This document shows, piece by piece, positions 16,247 to 25,015 of a DNA stretch of 64,000 nucleotides. This DNA is from Nocardioides sp. REDSEA-S33_B3. GTDB taxonomy: Bacteria > Actinomycetota > Actinomycetes > Propionibacteriales > Nocardioidaceae. The DNA is taken from assembly GCA_001627335.1 (NCBI GenBank), contig LUPK01000015.1:27860-91859 (forward strand), in the 5' to 3' direction. The notes beneath the pieces are model-generated. The model was not told where the DNA came from. It made no database searches and saw nothing but the letters and a program-made list of their open reading frames with translations. Numbering within the stretch: position 1 is the first letter of the stretch; every line of letters starts with the position of its first letter. A program made the position numbers and the translations under genes.

Positions 16247-18835
16247 TCAGCGGATCTTGAACGGCGTGTCACTGACGTCGTAGAAGTAGTTCCCCCGCGC
16301 CTCGACCATCACCCACGCCGCGTCGGCGGTGATGCCGGCCGGCAACCGGACCTTCTTCTTCCCGTCGTTGCGGGTGTTGTTGGCCAGCACGGTGCCCCAG
16401 GTCTGTCCGTCGTCGGTGGACAACCGGATGCGGACCTTGCGGGCCAACTCCTTGGTTCCGTTGACCTTCCAGCGCACGCCGATCTTCTGCCCAGCGTGCT
16501 CGGTGCGACCGCTGTACTGCGAGCGCAGGAGGAAGGGGCCGGCCGAGCGCTGCACCTTGATGGCGACGTCGGCGTAGGACGTGCCCCCGCCGACCGGGTT
16601 CCCGTCGCGCGACGTGAGCCGGAAGTGCATGGTCCGTCGGCCGATGTGCGCGGCCCCTCGGTACTGCCCGGTCGGGAGGAACTCCGAGTAGCAGTCCAGC
16701 ACCTTGTCCCGGGCGGAGCTCCCGGAGACCCCGGGGCACTTGCCGGTCTTGGCGTTGGTGCGACCGCGCAGTACCTGCTCGAGGTCGGGGAACCATCGGG
16801 TGGGCTCGGTCGAAGCGGTGTTCTGCCCGGGCGAGGGGCTTTCGAGGGCACCGCTGCCGGTGACGCGCGCGTTGTCGCCGAACTGGCGGAACAACGGGCC
16901 GAACACCTTGCTGTTGTTGAACAGTGCCGTGCCGATGCCTGGGTCGTCCTGCTCCCAGGAGTAGGTCATCGGGTCGCCGTCAGGGTCGGTGGCCGACCCG
17001 CGGAGCGTGAAGGGCGTGCGAACCGGGATCGTCTTCCGCGCAGGCGCCGCGACGACAGGCCGCAGGTTGCCGGAGGCCTCCGCCTCGCCACCGTTCCGGG
17101 CCGGGCCACCCCGTGCGACCTCGACGACCTCGGCTTCCACTCCGGGTCCACCCGTGGCGACCAGCTCCGGGCGGTCCTGTCGGACTCCGCCCACATCCGG
17201 CTCGAGGCTGGAGGCGTAGACGATCTGGAACCCAGCGTCCGAGGGCTGTCCCGGGGCGGCCGCGGACGAGGAGACCTGCCCGAGGTAGGGGTCGTAGTCC
17301 CATCGGGCGACCCGGACATCACTGCCCACCAGGTCGCCGACCGCGGACTGGACGGCCGCCCGGGTGTAGCCCGTCCCACGGGTGAGGGTCGTGCTCTTCT
17401 CACCCAGGCTCAGGGTCACGGTGTCCCCGTCGGTGACGAAACCGCTGAGCGAGACCTGCTGGACCTCGACCACGTCCACTTGGTCGCCGCCTACGTAGCT
17501 CCCGATCTCCTCGATGGAGTGCTGGGAGAAGTACGGGTCGGTGTGCGGCTGCAGGTCGTCGGCTCCGCAGATGCCGGCGTAGGCCATGACCGAGGAACCG
17601 GAGCCGGGCTCGACGGAGGCGTCGGAGCCGTTGGCGCCGCAGAAGTCGCCCGCCCCGTTGAACGTGTGCTCGGCGGAGAACTGGTGACCGATCTCGTGGG
17701 CGACGTAGTCGATGTAGAAGACATCACCGCGCGGCTGGGTGAGCCCGGTGCAGCCACCGCCGGCGTAGTCGCGCCCGGCGACGCCCAGCCACGCCACTCC
17801 TCCGCCGTCGACGCCCAGCGTCAGGTGACCCACGTCGTACGCCGAAGCGCCGATGAGGTTCGCCAGCACGAGCCTCGTCCGCCCGAGCGTGTCGGTCCCG
17901 CACCGGCCGAGCATCCCCTCGCTGTCCTCGATGGCGTCGTCGAAGCAGGGCGCGGACCCACAGGGCCCGTCAGGGCCAATCGCCTTCGCGTCGGAGTCGA
18001 GGTTGAGCTCCTCGGAGTCCTCGACCAGCAGGAAGCGGATGGCGTGGTCGTCGTTGTAGATTTGGTTGAGCCGGGTGACGAGCGCGACCTTCGCCGCCAG
18101 CACGTTCTCGCTGCCCCAGTAGTCGGCGTACGTCGGGTCGTTCAGCAACGCCAGCCGGTACGTCCGACGCACCACCTGCCCCTGAGGTGGTCGAGCAGCC
18201 GAACTGGGCTGGTCGAGGTGCGAGCGAAGCGAGCCACGAGACCCCTCGGGCACCAGAACATCGACCGGTGGTCGAGCAGCGACGGCCGTCTGACGGCCCG
18301 AGCGAGCGTCGAGACCACCCACCGCAACGACATGCCGAGCGCCACCGGACGTCCCAGCCGGCTCGACCACCCACTCCTGGGCCCCGCGCACGGACGCCGA
18401 CACTCCAAGTGGCGTCACCGCCACGGAGACCGTGGTGGTCGGGTCGCCCACCGATCGCCCGGCATAGGCGGCGAGTTCCGGGTGACGCTCAGCCAGTCGC
18501 GGCTCCATCACCTCGACCGGCTGGACCTCGAACTCCACGACGTCACCACCTGGGGCGGGCAGCTCCAGTAGATCCCCGCGCAGGTCGCGCTTCACCACCC
18601 GTTGATCGACGCGCACCACCTCACCGTCCCCGAGGCCGGTCGAGTCCGACAGCCCGGATGGTCGAGCAGCAAGGAGCGCCAGCGACGAGCGAGCGTCGAG
18701 ACCATCCTCCGCGAGTTCAGCGGCGACGGCCACCGAGGCCTGAGCGTCATCGAGACCCGGTGACGCAGGCACGGCCGCAACCGCCGGCGCCCCGACAACG
18801 GACGCGGCCAGGACAGCGACAACCAGTCGCCGCAC
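16247..18835 (-). CDS. Secreted reprolysin-like zinc metalloprotease with repeat-derived inserts
   Basis: Extracellular protease of 862 residues, M12B/reprolysin-like. Signal peptide at 1-23 (LVVAVLAASVVGAPAVAAVPA). The zinc site is HEIGHQFSAEHTF, with the downstream Met-turn candidate SSVMAYAGICG, and Cys-rich segments around it (GCTGL, DFCGANG). A later SATDPDGDPMTYSWEQDD segment is PKD/cadherin-like, and the C-terminus is a beta domain. Three dispersed repeat copies are read in frame: residues near 44-60 (GLDARSSLALLAARP) and two more between about 170 and 215. They fall in the propeptide-like region, where extra sequence may be tolerated. GTG start lies 2 bp after the stop of the upstream reductase, so the two are probably co-transcribed. 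Confidence 0.85.
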   Translation of the reverse strand: MRRLVVAVLAASVVGAPAVAAVPASPGLDDAQASVAVAAELAEDGLDARSSLALLAARPSGLSDSTGLGDGEVVRVDQRVVKRDLRGDLLELPAPGGDVVEFEVQPVEVMEPRLAERHPELAAYAGRSVGDPTTTVSVAVTPLGVSASVRGAQEWVVEPAGTSGGARHVVAVGGLDARSGRQTAVAARPPVDVLVPEGSRGSLRSHLDQPSSAARPPQGQVVRRTYRLALLNDPTYADYWGSENVLAAKVALVTRLNQIYNDDHAIRFLLVEDSEELNLDSDAKAIGPDGPCGSAPCFDDAIEDSEGMLGRCGTDTLGRTRLVLANLIGASAYDVGHLTLGVDGGGVAWLGVAGRDYAGGGCTGLTQPRGDVFYIDYVAHEIGHQFSAEHTFNGAGDFCGANGSDASVEPGSGSSVMAYAGICGADDLQPHTDPYFSQHSIEEIGSYVGGDQVDVVEVQQVSLSGFVTDGDTVTLSLGEKSTTLTRGTGYTRAAVQSAVGDLVGSDVRVARWDYDPYLGQVSSSAAAPGQPSDAGFQIVYASSLEPDVGGVRQDRPELVATGGPGVEAEVVEVARGGPARNGGEAEASGNLRPVVAAPARKTIPVRTPFTLRGSATDPDGDPMTYSWEQDDPGIGTALFNNSKVFGPLFRQFGDNARVTGSGALESPSPGQNTASTEPTRWFPDLEQVLRGRTNAKTGKCPGVSGSSARDKVLDCYSEFLPTGQYRGAAHIGRRTMHFRLTSRDGNPVGGGTSYADVAIKVQRSAGPFLLRSQYSGRTEHAGQKIGVRWKVNGTKELARKVRIRLSTDDGQTWGTVLANNTRNDGKKKVRLPAGITADAAWVMVEARGNYFYDVSDTPFKIR
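18186..18319 (+). repeat. Two dispersed repeat copies inside the metalloprotease coding sequence
   Basis: Units at 18186-18243 (a double unit) and 18267-18319 (with an internal GACGGCCGTC inverted core). Both are read through on the minus strand without stop codons. Confidence 0.85.
18656..18706 (+). repeat. Dispersed repeat copy inside the metalloprotease N-terminal coding region
   Basis: Near-consensus unit read on the minus strand as GLDARSSLALLAARP, a short distance after the signal peptide. Confidence 0.85.
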
Positions 18836-18837
18836 GC

Positions 18838-19521
18838 TCAGCCCCCGAGCGCCCAGCGCCCGAAGAGGGTGCCGGAGTCTTCCAGCAGCATGGTCAGCTC
18901 GAGCGGCACGTTGATGGGCGCACCCTCGGTCGTCCGCGGATAGGCGCCAGCCACGAGGCGCGGCACCGTGGTGGCGGCGACCTCGTCGACGCAGCCTTGG
19001 AAGACCATGTCCCGCGACAGGTGCGGCCCGCCCTCGCAGAGCTGAGACATCCAGCCGCGCTCGGCGAGTGTGGCCTTCAGTTGCGGCAGGTCGACCCGGT
19101 GGGAGCCGAGCTCCAGGATGTGGTCGTCGCCCAGGATTTCCCGTGCCGCCGGCAGCCCGTCGGAACGAGAGCAGGTAGCCAGGTGGACCGACCCGGCCGG
19201 CGCCCCTTGGAGCGACTCGGGCACCTGGGCCTTGCGTGACACCAGCACGATCGGCACGTCGGTGGGTGCGTACTTCTCTGCCTTGGCGGTGCCGGCTCCC
19301 ACGATGATCACGTCGGCCAGCGAGCGCAGCGCCTGGAAGACGCGCTGGTCGGCCGCGTTGTTGATCGAGGCAGTACGTGCGTCGTCGCCGGTGGCAGAGC
19401 CGTCCACGGTGCTCACCATGCCCACCCTCAGCCAGGGCTGCCCTGCCGGCGGAGCGTAGAGCTCGGCCAGGTCCGCGTCGGTGATGTTCTCGTTCGGCGT
19501 TGCGCCGGTCAGGACTCGCAT
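18838..19521 (-). CDS. RibD C-terminal-domain reductase, second copy
   Basis: 227-residue paralogue of the reductase at 2981-3748. Shared landmarks: MVSTVDGSATGDD near the N-terminus, DVIIVGAGTAKAEKY for cofactor binding and QLCEGGPHLSRD for the EGGP turn. The N-terminus (RVLTGATPNENITDADLAELY) aligns with that of the first copy. The ATG at 19521 has GAGGTAACG upstream, a good ribosome site. Here the partner gene is a metalloprotease, not a pteroate-synthase-like gene, so the two copies are in different operons and may have different substrates. Exact reaction unknown. Confidence 0.8.
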   Translation of the reverse strand: MRVLTGATPNENITDADLAELYAPPAGQPWLRVGMVSTVDGSATGDDARTASINNAADQRVFQALRSLADVIIVGAGTAKAEKYAPTDVPIVLVSRKAQVPESLQGAPAGSVHLATCSRSDGLPAAREILGDDHILELGSHRVDLPQLKATLAERGWMSQLCEGGPHLSRDMVFQGCVDEVAATTVPRLVAGAYPRTTEGAPINVPLELTMLLEDSGTLFGRWALGG

Positions 19522-19835
19522 CGTTACCTCGTCACCCGGTTGAAGACGGCGGGGTCTCCCGCTGGCCCCTAGGTTCGCACCCCGGTGTCACGCCGCGCGG
19601 CACCACCCCCGCTCGAATCGGTACAGACCAGCGGACGAGCCCTTCGGGAGGACGAGGACCCAGTGCTGCCAGGACTCGCGAGGCTGCACCCTCAGTGTTC
19701 AATCACGCGTAACACGGACGAGATGCACCGCAGAGTGAAGAGAAGTAAAGTCAGGCGTCGCGTCCGGTCGGGCGGACCACAATCCAGCCCCTCATCGTCG
19801 AGGGGGTAGCAATACCACGCCGCACGCGCGGAAGC
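19522..19835. other. Divergent upstream region of the polysaccharide island
   Basis: About 314 bp without a gene between the reductase start and the sugar transferase start. It becomes AT-richer to the right and should contain the island promoter. TAAAGT near 19746-19751 is a possible -10, but without a convincing -35. No dispersed repeat copy occurs here. Confidence 0.4.
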
Positions 19836-21305
19836 ATGGGACCAGCAGCGATGACCCTTCTGTCGGAAACCACGAGCCGGTGGTCTGGCGCCCGCAGTCG
19901 CTATCTCCGCGCCCTGCCGCTCACGGCTCTGGCCATCGACGTCGCCCTCATGGTTGGCATCGGGCTGATCGCAATAGTCGGGCGGCGCGAGCTCGACATC
20001 TTTACCTCTTCGGCCAGTGTTGAGAGTAGCGCGAGTGTTGCGGGACCGATGATCATCGCAGGATGGATCGCCACAATCGCGCTCGCAGGCGGCTACAAGA
20101 AGGATGTCTTCGGCGCAGGCACCGACGAGTACCGTCGAGTTTTCAACGCCAGCATCATTGCCGCCGGGCTGTCGGGCGTCGGTTGCTACCTCGCGAAGTA
20201 CGACCTCTCACGGGGGTTTTTCCTGCTCGCGTTCGGCGCGGGCATCCCCACGCTGCTCGTCGGCCGGCTTCTACTCCGCCGTGCGGTACAGCAAGCGCGC
20301 AAGCACGGCTCACTGCGCCAGCGAGTACTTATCGCTGGCAGCCGCTCGCATGTCGACGAGATCGCAGCTGTCCTTCGACGGGAGACCTGGCTCGGCTATG
20401 AGGTGATCGGGGCCCTGACCCCCGAGTACGACCTCGCGGAGGAGACTTCGTCCGGAGTTCCAGTCCTAGGGAATACGAGCGACGCCACCCAATTGGTAGC
20501 GGCAGCCCGAGCCGATGTCATCTTCTACGCGGGTGGCTCAGTAGGCGCGTCAAGCCAGTTCCGTTGCTCATTATGGGACCTGGAACTGCACGACGTCCAA
20601 GTGGTTGTCGCCCCTAGTGTCACCGACATCTCGGCCGAGAGAATTAGGATTCGTCCCGTAGCGGGGTTACCGCTGATCCATGTGGACCCGCCGACCTGGT
20701 CCGACGCGAGTCGATGGGGAAAGCGCCTATTCGACATCATAGGCTCGTCTCTGTTGCTGATCGTCTTCTGCCCACTTATGGCCGCCATTGCAACTCAAAT
20801 CAAAGTCAACGACCAGGGTCCGGCGCTTTTTCGACAGACACGCACCGGCAGGGAAGGGCGCGAGTTCTCTTGCTTGAAGTTTCGCACCATGGTCGTCGAC
20901 GCCGAAACTAAATTGGCAGCCCTACACCAGCAGGCCGGATATTCGGAAGGCCTGTTTAAGATTCATGACGACCCCCGGGTGACTTCACCGGGGAGGTGGC
21001 TGCGCCGATTTTCGCTGGATGAACTGCCACAATTGATCAACGTCTTGCGCGGCGAGATGAGTTTGGTCGGCCCACGGCCACCTCTCCCGCACGAAGTCGC
21101 AGCCTATGACGACTACACATCCCGCCGACTGCGTGTACGGCCAGGAATGACCGGCCTCTGGCAGGTATCGGGACGATCCGACCTGACCTGGTCAGAGACC
21201 ATCCGACTGGACCTGTACTATGTGGATAACTGGTCAATGCTGCAGGATCTGACAATTCTGTTTCGGACGTTAGGCGCTGTCCTCGGGGCCCGCGGCGCGT
21301 ACTGA
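19836..21305 (+). CDS. Undecaprenyl-phosphate sugar-1-phosphate transferase (initiating transferase)
   Basis: Polytopic enzyme that loads the first sugar phosphate onto the lipid carrier to begin polysaccharide synthesis. 489 residues: N-terminal hydrophobic helices (about 28-150), a CoA-binding/Rossmann-like middle domain (RQRVLIAGSRSHVDE), and the C-terminal bacterial sugar transferase domain starting at KRLFDIIGSSLLL with LKFRTM, the RVTSPGRWLRRFSLDELPQLINVL block and RPGMTGLWQVSGRSD. This is the WbaP/CpsE type. ATG 19836 has GGAAG 5 bp upstream; ATG 19851 is an alternative. It is the first gene of the island and reads toward an acetyltransferase. Confidence 0.92.
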   Translation: MGPAAMTLLSETTSRWSGARSRYLRALPLTALAIDVALMVGIGLIAIVGRRELDIFTSSASVESSASVAGPMIIAGWIATIALAGGYKKDVFGAGTDEYRRVFNASIIAAGLSGVGCYLAKYDLSRGFFLLAFGAGIPTLLVGRLLLRRAVQQARKHGSLRQRVLIAGSRSHVDEIAAVLRRETWLGYEVIGALTPEYDLAEETSSGVPVLGNTSDATQLVAAARADVIFYAGGSVGASSQFRCSLWDLELHDVQVVVAPSVTDISAERIRIRPVAGLPLIHVDPPTWSDASRWGKRLFDIIGSSLLLIVFCPLMAAIATQIKVNDQGPALFRQTRTGREGREFSCLKFRTMVVDAETKLAALHQQAGYSEGLFKIHDDPRVTSPGRWLRRFSLDELPQLINVLRGEMSLVGPRPPLPHEVAAYDDYTSRRLRVRPGMTGLWQVSGRSDLTWSETIRLDLYYVDNWSMLQDLTILFRTLGAVLGARGAY

Positions 21306-21490
21306 CGCCGCCGACCTGAATCCCTCATGCCGGCGCAACACAACCTCCGAACAACTCAGTGGGAGACCAGCATTCTCAAAGCGCATCAGAATTAGATCTA
21401 CTAAGCGGCTTTGCAGGACTTATGGCTAGTAAGTCACGTCAAGGACTCCAACATGGTCCTTAGTTAGAAGCAAGCGAGGAGTAGCAGTCA

Positions 21491-22021
21491 TTGAGCCTTC
21501 GTCACAATATTCGCCGCGCGATTCACCGCCTTTTGGGCCTCATGGCTTCAGTGCGCTTTGCAGGCGCCGAAGGACTGCGCTCAGAGGGATTTCCCCGAAT
21601 CGTTAGGTTGCGAGGAGGAACTGTTCGCCTTGGCCGCAACGTAAAACTGCACCGCAAGCTACTGCTTCACTTGTACACCCCGTTCGCATTGGTTGAGATC
21701 GGGGATGACACTTACCTAAATGAGGACTGTAGGCTTTATTGCTTCGACAGAATTTCAATTGGAAAGTCGTGTGCGATCGCCTGGGGTGTGCATATGACTG
21801 ACAGCAACCATCACGAACTCGATGACGTGCCGAAGACTCTTCCTATAACGATTGGCGACGGCGTTTGGATTGGCGCTCGCGTCACCATTCTCCCAGGTGT
21901 CACTATCGGCGATGGAGCCATCGTCGGTGCAGGTAGTGTTGTTGCGAATGACATCCCGCCCCGTTCGCTGTGCTTGGGTACCCCTGCGCGAGTCGTACGC
22001 CAAGGTGTCGAATGGAGGTAG
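21491..22021 (+). CDS. Left-handed beta-helix (hexapeptide) acyltransferase
   Basis: Cytoplasmic O- or N-acetyltransferase of the WbbJ/maltose-acetyltransferase type, 176 residues, that would acetylate a sugar of the repeat unit. The hexapeptide pattern is clear: IGDDTYLNEDC, ISIGKSCAIAWGVH, then ITIGDGVWIGARVTILPGVTIGDGAIVGAGSVV, closing with PPRSLCLGTPARVV. The His in the WGVHMTDSNHHELD segment is the likely catalytic base. The start appears to be TTG at 21491, with AGGAG about nine bases upstream. AT-rich codons like the rest of the island. The 185-bp gap before it has no recognisable feature. Confidence 0.82.
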   Translation: MSLRHNIRRAIHRLLGLMASVRFAGAEGLRSEGFPRIVRLRGGTVRLGRNVKLHRKLLLHLYTPFALVEIGDDTYLNEDCRLYCFDRISIGKSCAIAWGVHMTDSNHHELDDVPKTLPITIGDGVWIGARVTILPGVTIGDGAIVGAGSVVANDIPPRSLCLGTPARVVRQGVEWR

Positions 22022-22029
22022 AAGCGGAT

Positions 22030-22375
22030 GCGGTGCCGAGATTCGCCTTCAAGGTGTTGACGATGAGTCCGCCTGACGGCACGCCTCGGAGAAGCCACTT
22101 GTAAGTACGCATCCTCGGCGATACCGGAGCGTCGACGGGCTCCAGTAGTCGAAGCGACACCGAGGAGAGGGTGTCGTGGCAAGACGGACGTATGACCCGT
22201 TGGTAGTCGAAGAGTACCTAGCGCTGATCGCGCGGGGCGTGGGCTACACCGACGCCAACGCACGTCATTCGGGCCGGGGCTGCGGTGGTGGGCCAAGTTC
22301 GCTCCCATCGACTTCCCCGAGGTCGCCTTCCACCACGGCCGGCCGGCCGGGCTTCGCGGGGCACCGGCCCCGGCC
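22030..22375 (+). mobile_element. Degenerate insertion sequence remnant
   Basis: A short open stretch from GTG 22176 encodes ARRTYDPLVVEEYLALIARGVGY, resembling the helix-turn-helix N-terminus of an IS30-like transposase, then loses similarity. The flanks look like non-coding IS ends. It is too short and broken to be assigned to a family with confidence. Confidence 0.4.
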
Positions 22376-22590
22376 GGGACTGGCAGATTTCCTGTGTAAC
22401 TGGCCTCTGGCGTTCCTGGTTGTCCGAGGGGTTGATGCGTCCCCCGAAGGTGATGGCGAAGGCGTTGAGTGCTGACTCCCATCGGATGACCCATCGTGCC
22501 TTGCCGGTGCCGGTGGGGTCGAGTGATCGGGTCACCAGGTAGAGGCACTTCAAGGCGGCCTGGTGCTGGCACAGGCAGAAGCGAGCAGTG
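22376..22590 (-). mobile_element. IS256-family remnant: transposase C-terminus plus terminal sequence
   Basis: On the minus strand this encodes CLYLVTRSLDPTGTGKARW followed by ALNAFAITFGGRI, the characteristic end of IS256-family transposases. It runs into an end-like sequence at 22376-22403 (GGGACTGGCAGATTTCC... on the plus strand). The upstream four-fifths of the gene is missing because IS21-type sequence begins at about 22590. Confidence 0.75.
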
Positions 22591-22594
22591 GTCG

Positions 22595-23278
22595 ATGATC
22601 GCGACTCTGGAGCATCTGCTGGCGCGTGAGGTCGAGGCCACCGAAGCCCGCAAACTCGCCGGTCGACTGCGGTTCGCCTCGTTGCCGACACCCGCCACCT
22701 TAGCGGACTTCGACTTCGACGCCGCCCCCGGCGTCGACAAGAAGCTCCTCGACGAGCTCGCGGCCTGTCGCTACCTCGAGTCCGCCACCAACGTGCTCCT
22801 CATCGGCCCGCCCAGGGTCGGGAAGACCCACTTGGCTGTCGGCCTCAGCCGAGCCGCAGCCGAAGCGGGCTACCGGACCTACTTCACCACCGCCGCCGAC
22901 CTCGCCGCCCGCTGCCACCGCGCCGCGATCGATGGACGGTGGTCGACCACCATGCGGTTCTTCGCCGGCCCCACTCTGCTGATCATCGACGAGCTCGGCT
23001 ACCTCCCGCTGCCCGGCGAGGCAGCGTCCGCGCTGTTCCAGGACGTGTCCCAGCGCTACCTGAAGACCAGCATCGTCCTGACCACCAACCGCGGCGTCGC
23101 CTCCTGGGGCGAGGCCCTCGGCGACACCACCGACGCCGCCGCCGCCATGCTCGACCGACTCCTGCACCGCTCCTTCGTGCTCAACCTCGACGGCGACTCC
23201 TACCGCCTACGCGACCACCACGCCGAGAACGAAGCACTCCGAGTTACCGCGTCCGGCACCCGCCGACCGCTACAGTGA
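22595..23278 (+). pseudogene. istB: IS21-family helper ATPase IstB, 5'-truncated
   Basis: ATP-binding helper of IS21 transposition, 227 codons left. Visible are the Walker A site GPPRVGKTHLAVGL (usually GPPGVGKT), the Walker B IIDELGYLPLPGEAAS segment, QRYLKTSIVLTTNRGVASWGE and the C-terminal RLLHRSFVLNLDGDSYRLR. The normal N-terminal portion of about 50-60 residues is missing: upstream of 22595 the sequence is an IS256 remnant. No istA transposase is present, so the element cannot move by itself. The frame is otherwise open to its natural stop. Confidence 0.82.
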
Positions 23279-23291
23279 CCACCGCCCAGGG

Positions 23292-23343
23292 TGGGGACTT
23301 TCGATGAGCATCCCTGGGGAACTTCGGCGAGCGCCATCAATCA
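23292..23343 (+). mobile_element. Right end of the IS21 element with tandem transposase-binding motifs
   Basis: Two imperfect copies of a 22-24 bp motif, each beginning TGGGGA (23292-23313 and 23315-23338), end in GAGCGCCATCAA. IS21-family ends carry such repeated motifs, so I place the right terminus near 23340. Confidence 0.6.
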
Positions 23344-24042
23344 ACGCAGTCGTTTGCTCGCCACCGGCGTCACCAACGAGGGCCACCATGAGGTCCTCGG
23401 CATGCGTTTGGCCATCGCCGAGAGCGGTCGGCGTGGAACGAGTTCCTCGCCGACCTGGTGGCCCGCGGCCTGCCCGGCGTGCGGCTGGTGACCACCGACG
23501 CGCACCGCGGCCTGGTCGAGGCGGTCGCCGCGAACCTGCCCGGCGCGGCCTGGCAGCGCTGCCGCACCCACTACGCCTTCAACCTGATGGGAGTGACACC
23601 CAAAGGCATGTGGCCGGCAGGCATGGCGATGCTGCACAGCGTCTACGACCAGCCCGACACCGCCGCGGTCTACGCCCAGTTTGACCGGCTCCTGGACTGC
23701 GTCGACCAAAAGCTGCCCGAGGTCCACGACCACCTCGACCGTGCTCGAGCCGACCTGCTGTCCTTCACCGGCTTCCCGAAGGAGATCTGGACCCAGATCT
23801 GGTCCAACAGCCCCACCGAGGGACCCAACAAGGAGATCCGACGCCGCACAGACCCGGTCGGGATCTTCCCCACCCGCGAAGCCATCGTGCGCGTGGTCGG
23901 TGCCGTGTTGGCCGAGCAGACCGACGAATGGGCCGAGGGCCGCTACCTCGGACTCGAAGTCCTTACCCGCTCGCGCGTCAACATTGTCCCCACCAACGAC
24001 ACCGAGATCGGAGCAGAAGACCTACCCGCCCTGACCGCCTGA
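23344..24042 (+). pseudogene. IS256-family transposase, N-terminally truncated and frameshifted
   Basis: Two frames are needed. The first (to about 23430) encodes LLATGVTNEGHHEVLGMRL. The second (about 23430-24042) encodes WNEFLADLVARGLPGVRLVTTD, QRCRTHYAFNLM, IWTQIWSNSPTEGPNKEIRR and AVLAEQTDEWAEGRYLG, the catalytic-core and C-terminal blocks of an IS256-family (Mutator-like) enzyme. The N-terminal half is lost to the IS21 element on its left. It is a different element from the fragment at 22376-22590, which lies on the other strand. Confidence 0.82.
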
Positions 24043-24209
24043 CCCATCAGCGAAGGAACGCAGCGCTACACCACTCCCGGGGACTTAATCCCCACTACTC
24101 GACCCTGATGATTAAGAACTTAGCATCATACTGGTCTACAGTTCCACGGCCGCCCTAGATCGCAATGCCCGTGAATTCACACACTTCAAACTTCTTACCC
24201 GACCCAACC
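24043..24209. other. Right end of the IS mosaic
   Basis: The first 50 bp (TACACCACTCCCGGGGACTT near 24068-24087) resemble an IS256-type terminus. The remainder, AT-rich, is the 3' flank of the convergent glycosyltransferase gene. No terminator hairpin was identified. Confidence 0.4.
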
Positions 24210-25013
24210 CTAGGTCTTTGACTTGGACGACTCATCATTTGATCGGCCCATTTCCCACAGGTACATCTCTATCAGGCCATCGTAGAATCCCAGCAAAGAT
24301 GCCACAACCAAACCGCGACTGCCGTCCAGAACCCCGCCCCTTACGGTAAGCTTCCACACGGTGCGGAGAAATGGGCGTAGCAGAAGACGCCACACCTTAA
24401 AGCGACGACCCATAGCGTATCGCTCTTGCGCTTCTTGACGCGCATACCGCATCAAGCTGCGTTCCACGAATTCAGATACTTCATCATAGTCAAGATGGAT
24501 CATAACCCCATCTCTAGGCGTAATCGTCGCGACGGGGCCGACCACTGCCACCTGTTGGTGGATTGTGTTGCCCCAGGAACGATCCCAACTGTCCGCACGA
24601 AACAGGCCCACCTGCCTCGCCTCCAGCCAGCCGCCGTGACGCACTGCTCCACCGAACAACACGTTCAACCGGGCGAAGCGTACAGCGGACACTTCCCCCG
24701 TCGAGATGAACGACCGGAGCGATCGCGCCAAGTCGTCAGTGACGCGCTCGTCCGCATCCATACGAAGAATCCACCCATGCCGAACCAGTGAGAACCCTTG
24801 CTTAAACAGACGCTCTACGTTGCCCGAAGCCTCAGGCTGGGCCTGGACGACCCATGCCCCGGCGCGACGGGCGTACTCGGCGGTCTCATCGGTACTGAAA
24901 TCGTCGATCACGATAACTCTGGTCGCAAGGCTGGCCGCAGAACGGATAGCATCAGCTATCTGCGCAGCCTCGTTTCTCGCGGCAATTACTGCAACTACCT
25001 CGTCATCCGACAT
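24210..25013 (-). CDS. Family 2 glycosyltransferase
   Basis: Cytoplasmic or membrane-associated sugar transferase with the GT-A fold, 267 residues. VIAARNEAAQIADAIRSA and RVIVIDDFSTDETAEYARRAG form the nucleotide-sugar binding start, WILRMDADERV gives the DxD motif and WGNTIHQQVAV follows. The C-terminus has a basic region and one hydrophobic stretch (GLVVASLLGFYDGLIEMYLW). It resembles the WaaE/KdtX-like group, so a heptose or Kdo acceptor is possible, though in an actinobacterium the acceptor is probably the growing repeat unit. Two bases separate it from the upstream glycosyltransferase, so they form one transcript. Confidence 0.85.
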   Translation of the reverse strand: MSDDEVVAVIAARNEAAQIADAIRSAASLATRVIVIDDFSTDETAEYARRAGAWVVQAQPEASGNVERLFKQGFSLVRHGWILRMDADERVTDDLARSLRSFISTGEVSAVRFARLNVLFGGAVRHGGWLEARQVGLFRADSWDRSWGNTIHQQVAVVGPVATITPRDGVMIHLDYDEVSEFVERSLMRYARQEAQERYAMGRRFKVWRLLLRPFLRTVWKLTVRGGVLDGSRGLVVASLLGFYDGLIEMYLWEMGRSNDESSKSKT

Positions 25014-25015
25014 AT

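Noticed and set aside
16199-18571. 790-codon plus-strand frame opposite the second metalloprotease
   Set aside because: No motif or plausible start; the minus strand holds the HEIGHQFSAEH protease.
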